In this document: piece after piece, positions 54,788-64,000 of the stretch | Position numbering within the stretch: position 1 is the stretch's first letter | Layout: each line of letters begins with the position of its first letter | Assembly (NCBI RefSeq): GCF_000264995.1 | Contig: NW_006767439.1 | Coordinates: 475,179 to 539,178, forward strand | Reading direction: 5' to 3' | Source: Punctularia strigosozonata HHB-11173 SS5 | Lineage: Eukaryota > Basidiomycota > Agaricomycetes > Corticiales > Punctulariaceae | Length of the DNA: 64,000 nt | Notes under the pieces: model-generated | What the model was told of the DNA's origin: nothing | Database searches by the model: none | The model's input: only the letters and a program-made list of their open reading frames with translations | Made by a program: the position numbers and the translations under genes

Positions 54788-56335
54788 CTACAAACCCAGG
54801 GGTTGAAGCACTACATATCCTCCTAGGTCCATCCCAGCCCTCATCGCCATCCCCTCCAACGGCATGGTCATCGGTACTTCGCTCTTCATTCTCCCAAGCA
54901 CGCATGTCCGAATGGTTGGTTCCCAACTCCTGAACCATTCCCCCTCCTTCGCGCCCTCTTCTCCACTGCCTCCTTCCACAGTCGTAGTTCGCCTGAGCGA
55001 CCATACGCCCCTCGCTACGTCCCAGCGCCCCGCCCACTCCTTCGCGCCTGGCCATCCAATCCACGCCAACATCCCGACAGACCACCAATAAGCGCCGCCC
55101 AACCACCGCGAACTGATACTGTCCTGCCTGACGACGACCATATTGGACGCTTCAGGGAGAGGGACGAAGGTAACGGAGACGTCGCCAGTGTAGCCGGTGG
55201 CTAGGATAGAGGCGTGCACGGCGGTCGTGAGTCCAGGGATGTTCCACCCTCTCAGAATCTATCGACATCGTACATCAGCGCCGTGCAAGCGGGAAGAGGG
55301 AAATAGTGTACCTTCTTATATACGAATTCCTTGACACCTTTGCTGCTATTGCAGTACTCCTCACACGCCTCTCTAAGCCTCCTTGCCCAAACCTCCTCTC
55401 CCGTTTTCGACCCCTCCGCTTCCCACCGTACGCCGTGCTCATTTTCCGGTTCACTCCCATGTGACGACACGCTCCCTCTACTGACTCGCCCGTTCTCATC
55501 AACGAGCTGGGTTTCGCGGGTCAGGTTACCGCGATAAGTGGCAACAGATCCGGGCAGGACGCGGTGCGAGAGCCGCTCGAGGATATGCGGCGAGATGGAG
55601 ATGAGGAAGTTGAAGTCTGTAACATGCTTGGTTTGAACGTTGGGTTCGCTCTCAGTCTTGCGATCCTTGCCACGTTGGCGCCGCGAAGCTGCGGTTACAT
55701 TCGCGTCTTCGCCAGTAGCAGAGTCGGAGGATGAGTCGTCGTCTACCCTTGAACGAGGTCGACGAGGACGCCGGCCCCCGCTGTCCTCCTGAACGCTCCC
55801 AAAGTGAAGATGCACGTGGGTAGAAACGCTCGGTTCGGGCTGTTCCACGATCTCGCGTGAGCTTGACGTGCTATGCTTCCAGTTCGGGCCGTCCGATTCG
55901 ATGTAGGTCTCGGTATGCGTTCCCTTGCAACGGAACACGAAGGTCGGCGGCGTTGAGCCGTGTTGCACTATGAATCGGCGCAAGGCTTCGGCTACATGAT
56001 TGTCGTAAGGTGATCAGAGCAAAGATTGGGCGCACGTAGGGCAGAAACGTACCATCCTGATTAAGATGTTGATCCGTGGACACGATCTTTCCATCCTTGT
56101 TCACCGTGTACTCGGCATGGTACGGGGCGGATGCAGGAGCGTTGGCGACGAGGTCGTCGTCCAAATCGATCAACAGGTGTTCAGACGCTCTCCGAACAGA
56201 TTCCTCAAACGAAGGTGGTGGGCCAACTGCCGGAGCAGTACTGATGTGGTTGGCACGGGACGATCCCGATGGCCCAGCGGCGGACGAACTCGAGGATGAG
56301 GAGGGAGTCTTGGAGTCTTCATCCAGAAGAATCAT
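54788..56335 (-). CDS. Unnamed basidiomycete family protein (PPSFEE / YHAEY type)
   Basis: Spliced gene on the minus strand, ATG at 56335, TAG at 54788-54790. The N-terminus is Ser-rich and acidic (MILLDEDSKTPSSSSSSSAA), then VGPPPSFEESVRRASEHLLI, a conserved PYHAEYTVNKDGKIVSTDQH block, and after an intron EALRRFIVQHGSTPPTFVFR with CKGTHTETYIES. A basic/acidic disordered stretch follows, then KHVTDFNFLISISPHILERL, REACEEYCNSSKGVKEFVYK, and a last exon with GWNIPGLTTAVHASILATGY and WLGGAYWWSVGMLAWIGWPG. I know similar basidiomycete proteins with this PPS(F/Y)EE and YHAEY pattern but no function. The first third may be exposed and proline-binding; that is a guess. Confidence 0.7.
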
Positions 56336-56883
56336 GATGGTATGGGGAGAGATATCCTTGACGAGAGAGGTGGAAGGGCACAGTCATGGTTCTCCGCTTT
56401 TGAGGCGAATATGCTGCAGCGTTCGGATCGCTACGGGCGAGCTTATGCTGCGCGTCGCAGTACGTCGTTCACACCGGAACACGTAGGGACACGTAGGTGG
56501 TTCATCGTGTGGTTGCTGATAGCTGGGCAGCAGTCATGCGTTCGCAGACAAGACACCAGCATGCTCTTGGAGACACAGAAACTGGAGCGTAAATTCAAGG
56601 AGGACGTTCACGTTGATGGTCGAGGAGGAGAATGGCTGTGTTGGTGCTTGGCCTTCCGGAGTCCGACCGGCGACTACGACGTAAACAGCGCTCACCGTCC
56701 CACTACTGGCGCCCATCCGCCTCAAGGCGCAAGGCAATCGTTTGTGTGCATCTCCTCTAGAGACCCATCTGCTTCCACCTAAAACGCCGCGCGTTTCTCA
56801 AGCACGAGCAGCTTAATCGTCTGCAACGGAATTCATACGCCACAGGCTAGCAGCCCCTGGACCGCGACGTTCGGGCTGAGGCC
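56336..56883. other. Divergent intergenic region
   Basis: Upstream of both the minus-strand family gene and the plus-strand ATG11 gene. No coding signal accepted. Confidence 0.4.
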
Positions 56884-59800
56884 ATGCTTCGCATATGTCG
56901 CGCTGAAACCGGGGATGTATATGAAGTTCGTGTTCATACAGCTATATCAATGGAACTCTTCTCATGCTTGATACACTCCCCTCCTCAGACTAAGGCTGGT
57001 CTGCGAGACATCGAAAGGTACCTCTCTCCTGCTGCTCTTTACATGATCAAGAGCATCCTTAGGCTCACGAGTTCGTCTGTCCGGGCAGAGTGGGCAACCT
57101 CGAGCAATTCATCCAGGATGAAATCGGCGTGCACGAGGATGCCGTGCTAGTATATCTCTCCGATGGCACGCGCCTGAGGACGGATAATTTAGCAGAGCTC
57201 GCAGGAGCACAGGACCAGGTACGTAGTGTTTGCTAGATGTTCTAGAAGGTAAAATTGACCGATTGACATCTTATTTAACAGACCATCTTCGTTTTCAACA
57301 AGTTCTACATTGAATATGAATTGGACGACGTCCTACATGACCTCCGCGTTGAGCCGCCTTTGCAACCTCCAATTGAAGGTACTATCATTGCTATTGCAGT
57401 CTACACCCACTAAGCGCTCGCGGTTCGATAGAGGAACTCTCCACCACGCCCCCATATCGCCCCTCTGCTCTCTCCACCACCTACCTCCGCACGGCGCATA
57501 CCCACCTCGCCGCCCTCCAAGCGCTGGTCAACTCCTTACACGTGCAACACCAGTCGCTCTTACTTTCCTCGCGCGCCCTCGATCTGCACGTCCTCAATAC
57601 CTCCGACACCTTCGACGCCCTCTCCGCAACGCTCATGCCCCTACTCTCCCAGCAACAGAAGCTCTTGCAAGGGGTGGACGGAGACCTGGGCCTCGTTGCG
57701 CGGGTACAGGTGCACCCCGAGTTCCTAAGCGCGAACGTTAGGAGAGCGATCGAGCACGGTGAAATTGCGAAGATGCGGACCTTGGGCGATTATGTGAGCG
57801 ACGCGAAGATGAGGCAGGTCGCGGAGACGTGTCGGAAGACCAATGGTGAGGCTCTTTACCTTCTCCCTTGGACTGAGCCTGAATTGACATGACCTTGTTC
57901 ACAGGAGACTTGCAAGCGAAGTTCAGGCAAGCGCAGCAGGCTATGGCCCAGCTGTCCGAAGGCACCGACGAAGTTAGGGACATTGTCTCAAATGCCAGGT
58001 CAGTCGGCGCTTCTTGAGACGTGCCACGCACCGACTAACGGAGGCACAGTCACCTGGACGATGCCGAAGCTTCCTTGAGACGGGCACAGGAGCTCTACGA
58101 TCAAATTAGCGACGCAGCTGCGAGCCTAGAAAGTTAGCTTCTGCCTCCTGTCGTATCAATGGACTGCCTCTTACCGCATGCGCTTTACAGGTCCGGCCGC
58201 TGATACTGAGGGCCTCCTACGAGGTGTGTGCATACTGTATCTGTACATGGTGCAACGGTACTCATGTCGGACAATAGAGCTCCGTCAACTTGACTCCGCC
58301 TTGCGATCAGAAGTAATCTTCGTCACCAGTGCAAAGGTACTGCCTTTACCTCCAAGTAATACATCTTCGTCTCTGGTATACTCATACGCTGGCAGAACTC
58401 CTACACCCAGCAATGTATCTCCGCCCTCCGTCGCATCTCCGCGCTCAATGCCGACCTCGTCCAACTACCACCTCTTCTATCCTCGTTGCAAGCCTCTTAC
58501 CGCGCCAAGAACTCGTTTTCGCACATATCGCGCCTTCATAACATGTTATACGTGTACGGCGCGACCGTGGTAGAGATCGTGCGACGAAAAGAGTTCGCCA
58601 GGTTTTTCTATGGTAGGGCACAGAACGTGCTCGAGGTGATGGCGAAGCTCTCGTGCGTATCACTTCACGCCGCGTTGTTGCAAAATAGATTCAAATTGAT
58701 GAACGACGTGGACAGGGCGAGCGAGAAGAAGAGACGGCAGGTATATAGGAGTGACATACATGGCCAGCTGCCATTCGACCCGCGGGGTATGGACGAACCT
58801 GTACCTACCATCGATTTCTCCACGAGTCGGGGCAATCTCGATGACTCATCCGGATACACATTGGAAAGGAAGGATGTGGATGGTAGGTTTCGTCCACGGC
58901 AATACAAAAGCATAGCTGAATGTTGCGCCTTGCCGCCGTTTCAGAGTTAATGCGGTTCATGAACGAACTTGAGGGGTTCGCACATACGCTCGATCCAGTG
59001 GCTGTTGAGACGGTGAAGGAGGCGAAGTTCGGACTTGAGAAGCTGATTGCGAAAATGGATGGACTGGAGGCATCGTTTGACCGCCTCGCGGAACGCTCAC
59101 GTTGGTGATCCTCCTAACGCCTCGGACTTTCACGCTGACGAACTTGGTCTAGTACTCTCCTCTTCCCGGTTGATGTCTTCACGGCGACGCAGTGTGTATG
59201 CCCTTACCCTCGCCCACCTCATTCGCACTCACTTCGCGCTCGCGCCGTGTAGTCAACGGAGCGGATGAACAAGCGTACCAAGAACTCGCTGACCAGCTAC
59301 GTGAAGCACAGCAAGCCAAGGCAGCACTCGAAGCGAGCTCTTCGCAAGAGCGTGCTAGACTACAGGCTGAGATCACCCAACTGCGTGCCAACGCGGAAGA
59401 GCTTAATACTTCCGTGAACACCGAACGCGAGCGATCAGACCGCCTCGAACGAGATCTGCATCTAGCTCGCGCTCAGATTGAGGGAGATACGAAGGCGCGA
59501 AAGGTCCTCGAAAGCCGACACGCCGAACTGCTGGCGGAGGTGGACTCCATGCGCCGCTCGCATGCCGAAGCCCTTGCGGAGGCTACGGAACAGACGAAGG
59601 CGGCTGAGGTTCTCCGGCAAGAGCTAGACCAGGTCCGCGCGGAGGCGGAGGCCGTCAAAGCCCTCGAGACGCGGAACTCAGACCGCATCGCGAGACTCGT
59701 GGTTGACCAAGCCACGACGCTGCGTAACTTGGAGGAGGCTCGCGCACGTGGAGAGGACCTGGAGTCGCAGATCAAAGCCGCGCGGGCGGACAGCGACCAG

Positions 59801-61969
59801 GTTCACCGCGCGCTCGACGACGCGCGGAGAGAGAAGGACCGTCTCTTGCGCGCGCAGGCGAGCGAGCACGACCGAATTATGCGCGACCACATGGTCGAGG
59901 CCGACTCGGACCGTGCCGTGCTGCAACACCACTTCTCGGAGTTGAAGGCGACTCTTGAGGACAAGACACGCGAGCTCAAAGACATGAAAACCGAGATTGA
60001 AATCCAGAAGGCGGACGCGACGGGTTTGCGCGAGGAGCTACAGCGCGTTGAACTCGAACTTCGCGAATCAAGGCACGTAGAACGGATTTTGCGGGAGGAG
60101 CTTAGGAGTGGCGAGTACTCGCACTCTGAGATCGAGCATAGGGAGGAGCAGAGCAACAGACTGGTCGCTGAGATCCTCGCCGTTGCCATTGCATTCCGAA
60201 ATGCCCAGGTCAAAGCCATGAACGCCGCGCAGGCTATGACGGCCCACCCGAGTGCCGCCAGCAAGGCCTCCTCCAACCTCACCGACTCGGTTTTCCACTC
60301 CAGTCCTGGTCCTTCGGTGTCACCCCTTTCGGCCGGGTTCAGGCGAAACCTCATCATGCAGCAAGACGAGCCCGAGCCCATCGACCCGAGCGACCCTGCT
60401 GCTGCGCTGGAAGTTCTTCGTAGCTTTGACCAGGACCTTTTCCTCGAGGCCATCGCCAAGACCGGCTCCACCATCAGGAAGTGGCAGAAGCAATGCAAGG
60501 AATACCGCGAGCGCGCTAAGGGCAAAATTTCGTTCCGAAATTTCGCCAAGGGCGACCTCGCGCTCTTCCTCCCGACTCGTAACTCAGTGTCCAAACCTTG
60601 GGCCGCATTCAACGGTGCGTTCGGTGTTGCGATCCCTTGCGCTTTGATCGCTTCAAGACGCGATCTCTCGCTATCGTCGAAGTGTGGCGCTTGTGCTGAT
60701 CCGAGGTTTTCCCTTTTCCAGTTTCGTTTCCGCATTATTTCCTTCAGGCGAACGGGCATCTCGCGGAGCAGTTGAAGACACGAGAATGGATTGTCGCCAG
60801 AATCACATCGATAACGGAGCGAATAGTCGACGGTAACGTGAGTGTGCGGATCTTGTGCAACTTTTTGCGGTGTTGACAAGTTACTGCTCCAGGATCCCGA
60901 CAGTAACCCGTATGGACTAGGGGATGGCGTGAAGTACTACATGCTCGAAGTGGAGGACTGGACGCAGCCTACCCCATCCGGCAAACGGAAGGTGTCGTCT
61001 CGACAAGTATCCACGACGGACAGAGAGCCGCCCGCGAGTCCTCCCGCGGACGTTATCTCGCCTCCCCCAGGCCCGCCGGAGGCCGAAGTCGAGGAATCCT
61101 TCGGCGTTACCCGGGCACCTGCGTCCCACCTATTCCCTGTACGACAACGAGCCAGCTCATCCCCTACAGCGGGACCGTCAGCACTGTCTCGACTTCTTGC
61201 TCAGGCACCGGCTGAAAATGGACTCGAGCCCATCCCAGCCACGCCCCCGTCCGCTGGAACACGACCTTCGTCCCCCGGGGCGAGTCCATCCCCGGCGCCG
61301 GAACCTGAACCGTCGGCGCGGCCATTGACACGGTCGCCTTCTCCTGCGACCTCCCCTCCACCACCACCCTCACCTATTGTTACCCGGAATACACCTCCCG
61401 CCGCTGTCTCCGGATCTACGAGCACGCCGCATCTACCCTCGCCTCTGCGACCAGGCTCGCGCGCATCACGCAATTCGACGTCATCACGATTCTCAGTGCG
61501 AATACCCCCATTCGGTGGTGCCACGGTGTCCGGGTCTGCCGCCAAGGCGTCACCTACGACAGCGCTGGCCATTGCAGAACATCCGATCTCTCCTAGCCAG
61601 ACAATGCCGGCGGCTAATGATATCCAATCTTCGCCCTCACCGGACGAATCCATTTTTGAGGGCATGTCTAACCAGTTGATGCAACATGATCGACGGCGGA
61701 CGACTTCATACCATATACCGAGACCGTCGCCGCTTACGGGATCGCCATCGATTTCCAACGCGCGGGGAACCATCACCTTTGCCAACCTAGCAAACAGCTG
61801 GGGTTTCGGGCGCAAGAAGAGGTTGCCGGTAGCGGCTCTCAAGCCGGCAGTCGCGGACGCGCCAACAGATACCACTAGCACCGAGACAGGTCCAGCAGGA
61901 CGCGCTGCTACCGCCACTGCCAGCAATATCCCAGCTACTTCTGCGGCCGATTTGCTGAAGAAGTTCTGA
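56884..61969 (+). CDS. ATG11: ATG11, selective autophagy scaffold
   Basis: Scaffold that links cargo receptors to the autophagy machinery (fungal counterpart of FIP200). The start at 56884 reads MLRICRAETGDVYEVR; the next exons give GLRDIER, FIQDEIGVHEDAVLVYLSDG, then AGAQDQTIFVFNKFYIEYEL, the ubiquitin-like N-terminal region. Helical segments follow (HPEFLSANVRRAIEHGEIAK; GLEKLIAKMDGLEASFDRLA). A long continuous coiled coil lies at about 59260-60200. The C-terminal ATG11 domain reads KISFRNFAKGDLALFLPTRN, SKPWAAFN, then across an intron PHYFLQANGHLAEQLKTREW with IVARITSITERIVDGN. After DPDSNPYGLGDGVKYYMLEV there is a Pro/Ser-rich tail of about 330 residues to TGA at 61967-61969. No defect seen. 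Confidence 0.9.
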
Positions 61970-63295
61970 CCTGCCTTCCTGCTTCGATCTGGTCAGCATG
62001 ATCTCGGAGTATAGCATATTGCGTGCGGGGCTGGTTCCTGGATGTTTGTCCTCGGAATAACATCGCCCAGTATTGACAGAAGGCTTCGTCACATTCTTGT
62101 TTGTCGTGGAAACTTGGTTAATTGATGGCGAAGTGCCCGATCATGCTCAGGAACGTCCGAAGGGCGAAGCTAACGTTGAAAAACAAGCAAAGCGAGTGCT
62201 GTCTGTTTGATCGAGCGAGATGAGGACCGCTCTGCGTCGGCTAGTTGTTTGTCCCCTTGTTATGCGTCATCCTGATAAACGATGGTCATAATGCGTTTAC
62301 CTACATACTTGACTGCGTCACTCGACTCGTCAACTCACCGCAGGCAGTAGAGCAAGCATGCGACTGGGAGCAAGAGGGGGTGGATCATTTGCAAATTGGA
62401 AATCGACATCGCCACCATATCGTTCAGGGCCACGTCGGAGTGCGGGGTAATCTCGGGATTGTCCCAGGATCCATTCACTATGGGCTCAAACTTCACGTTG
62501 CTTGGCGGGCCTGAACGAGCTAACCACATGCACGATAACGATGATATTGCCAGATGCGTCCACGGGCTCTGGCACTGTTATGGAACCGGTCGGGCGCCAT
62601 GGAATGCAGCGCCAAGACCCGAGCGGTAGGTATGTCTCGCCAGTGGCCGGACCTCCCGACTCCCGACGTGGTGATGGAGGTCACAAGACGGCGGAGCTTG
62701 TGCTCGACACTGGGCTATCTGTCAACGAGCGTCATGCAGACCCGTGAATACTCTCGGGTAGCCGGAACATGTTTTTATTTTTCGTCGCCCGGACCTGTCC
62801 GCCTGCGGACGGCTCCGAGTTCGCTGGGCTGGAAGAAGCTAGATTGGTCTGATTGAATCTTGCTCGCCCGCTTCATTCTGGAACGTGCTCACGGACGCTT
62901 TAGATGGAGATCCCTCGCCGCTTGCATTTACGACGGTCGTGCCGCCCACACCGTCGCTCGTTGTGCTGCCGTTCCTCTTGCATCGCTCGTCGACGACGAC
63001 GCGCTTGACGCCGCACGGTGCGGCGGCCGGCCTCCGACAGCACTAGCGGGTGATCTGTAGATGCGCTGTGGGGTGCGGGGGTGGGGAATCTGACACCCTT
63101 CGGAGATTCTTCGCGGGAAAGGTACCTAAACCGATCAGCTGTTCCCGAGACCGCCCTCCTGTCCGTCGACCCGGCCCAGTTGGCCTGAGCCCATATTCTT
63201 ATTGATTCCTATAAAAGATCGCGTCGGGCTACGGCACCCGCCAGTCCGCTTCTCTTCTTGGACCCCCACGATATCCTCGCTCAGTCTCTGTAACC
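61970..63295. other. Intergenic, possible remnant of a secreted-protein gene
   Basis: No accepted gene. On the minus strand around 62340-62640 there are protein-like pieces in two frames (SNVKFEPIVNGSWDNPEITP; SITVPEPVDASGNIIVIVHV) and a hydrophobic end (MIHPLLLPVACLLYCLR) that would suit a GPI-anchored secreted protein. I could not join them with plausible introns. The right part is the promoter of the transporter gene. Confidence 0.35.
63210..63216 (+). promoter_or_regulatory. TATA box of the sugar transporter gene
   Basis: TATAAAA, 80 bp before the ATG at 63296, followed by a C/T-rich leader. Confidence 0.5.
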
Positions 63296-64000
63296 ATGGC
63301 TGGAGGTGCAGTTGCTGCCCCTCAGGGTAACGCGCACTTTGCGCATCTGCTCCATCCCGAGAGAAGGTGGTTCAACAACAGGCGGTATGTTTGCGATGGG
63401 TGCTCGAGCCTTGTGCGGCGCGCTCATTTTTACTTCCTCAGACTAATCATCCTCAACGCATGGATCGTGCTCATGCTCATCACCTCCTCGACAAACGGCT
63501 ACGATGGAAGTATGATGAACGGTCTCCAGACGCTTGACCAGTGGACAAGCTACTTCAACAACCCAGAGGGCGGCACCCTCGGGGTTTTCAACGCCATCCA
63601 GGTTTGTCATACCCATGATGCCAATGGACCGCAGCTCATTGGAATCGTCTCTGAATATAGAACATCGGATCCCTAGCGGCGTACCCGTTCGCGCCCTTCG
63701 TTTCCGATGGCATTGGTCGCCGCCGCACCATTTTCCTCGGTGCTGCCATAATGTGCGCCGCGACTGCTATCCAGACCGCCGCGCAATCTATTGGCATGTT
63801 CATTGGTGCCAGGTGGGTTCAAACCCACATTCCGAAACGGACGGGCCGATCTCACGGACATTTCATTCTAGGTTCCTCATTGGCTTCGGTCTCACCTTCG
63901 CAGGTCGGCGCCTGATCTTCTCAAACTGATGTCCACGTGCTAACGTACTGCGTGACAGCCAATTCCGCCCCTATGTTGGTTACCGAGCTCGCCTACCCGC
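63296..64000 (+). CDS. MFS sugar transporter, 5' part (runs off the window)
   Basis: Major facilitator of the fungal hexose/lactose permease group. The ATG at 63296 gives MAGGAVAAPQGNAHFAHLLH and then WFNNRRLIILNAWIVLMLIT with SSTNGYDGSMMNGLQTLDQW (first membrane segment and the GYD motif). Next come GGTLGVFNAIQ, AAYPFAPFVSDGIGRRRTIF (the DxxGRR loop between segments two and three), LGAAIMCAATAIQTAAQSIG, RFLIGFGLTFA and, after another intron, ANSAPMLVTELAYP at the window edge. Introns of 50-80 bp fall at the usual places. Sugar specificity cannot be told from this part. Confidence 0.88.

Overview
The window is nuclear DNA of a filamentous basidiomycete, probably an agaricomycete. The genes are split by many 48-70 bp GT-AG introns (a few are GC-AG), coding exons are GC-rich, intergenic spaces are about 0.3-2 kb, and the gene set is fungal: SYG1, VPS16, ATG11, mL59, an AIM6-like protein, GH3 beta-glucosidase, a P450 and a sugar transporter. 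I found no rRNA, tRNA, CRISPR, insertion sequence or convincing retroelement. A 276-base run of N sits at 33609-33884.
Layout. 0-4.7 kb: the 3' end of an unrecognised Pro/Ser-rich gene, then two small unrecognised genes on +. 5-11.6 kb: three complete protein phosphatase 1 (PP1) catalytic-subunit genes head-to-tail on the minus strand. 12.3-15.7 kb: a large PH-domain protein. 16.7-20.2 kb: GH3 beta-glucosidase. 21.4-22.2 kb: mitochondrial ribosomal protein mL59. 23.1-25.2 kb: a two-exon protein of unknown function. 27.3-28.6 kb: AIM6-like PLC-type phosphodiesterase. 29.3-31.0 kb: AKR7-type aldo/keto reductase. 32.9-33.6 kb: a low-complexity gene cut by the gap, with GA microsatellites near it. 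34.2-35.4 kb: a secreted protein with an Ala/Ser/Thr linker. 37.4-39.5 kb: type-B carboxylesterase. 39.9-41.8 kb: a divergent pair (coiled-coil protein, CHCHD2/MIX17-type protein). 42.3-50.2 kb: SYG1/XPR1-type phosphate transporter and VPS16, convergent. 50.9-53.0 kb: cytochrome P450. 53.4-56.3 kb: a tandem pair of an unnamed family, one copy truncated. 56.9-62.0 kb: ATG11. 63.3 kb to the end: 5' part of an MFS sugar transporter.
The genes are mostly independent housekeeping and secretory or detoxification genes. The main unusual feature is the PP1 array. PP1 (Glc7) is usually one gene in fungi. Here one conventional copy is flanked by two intact but diverged copies that differ from it at the residue after the catalytic NHE motif and in the C-terminal tail. 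Exon models below were built by eye from splice sites and reading-frame continuity; where I give a protein length the exons add up to a multiple of three.
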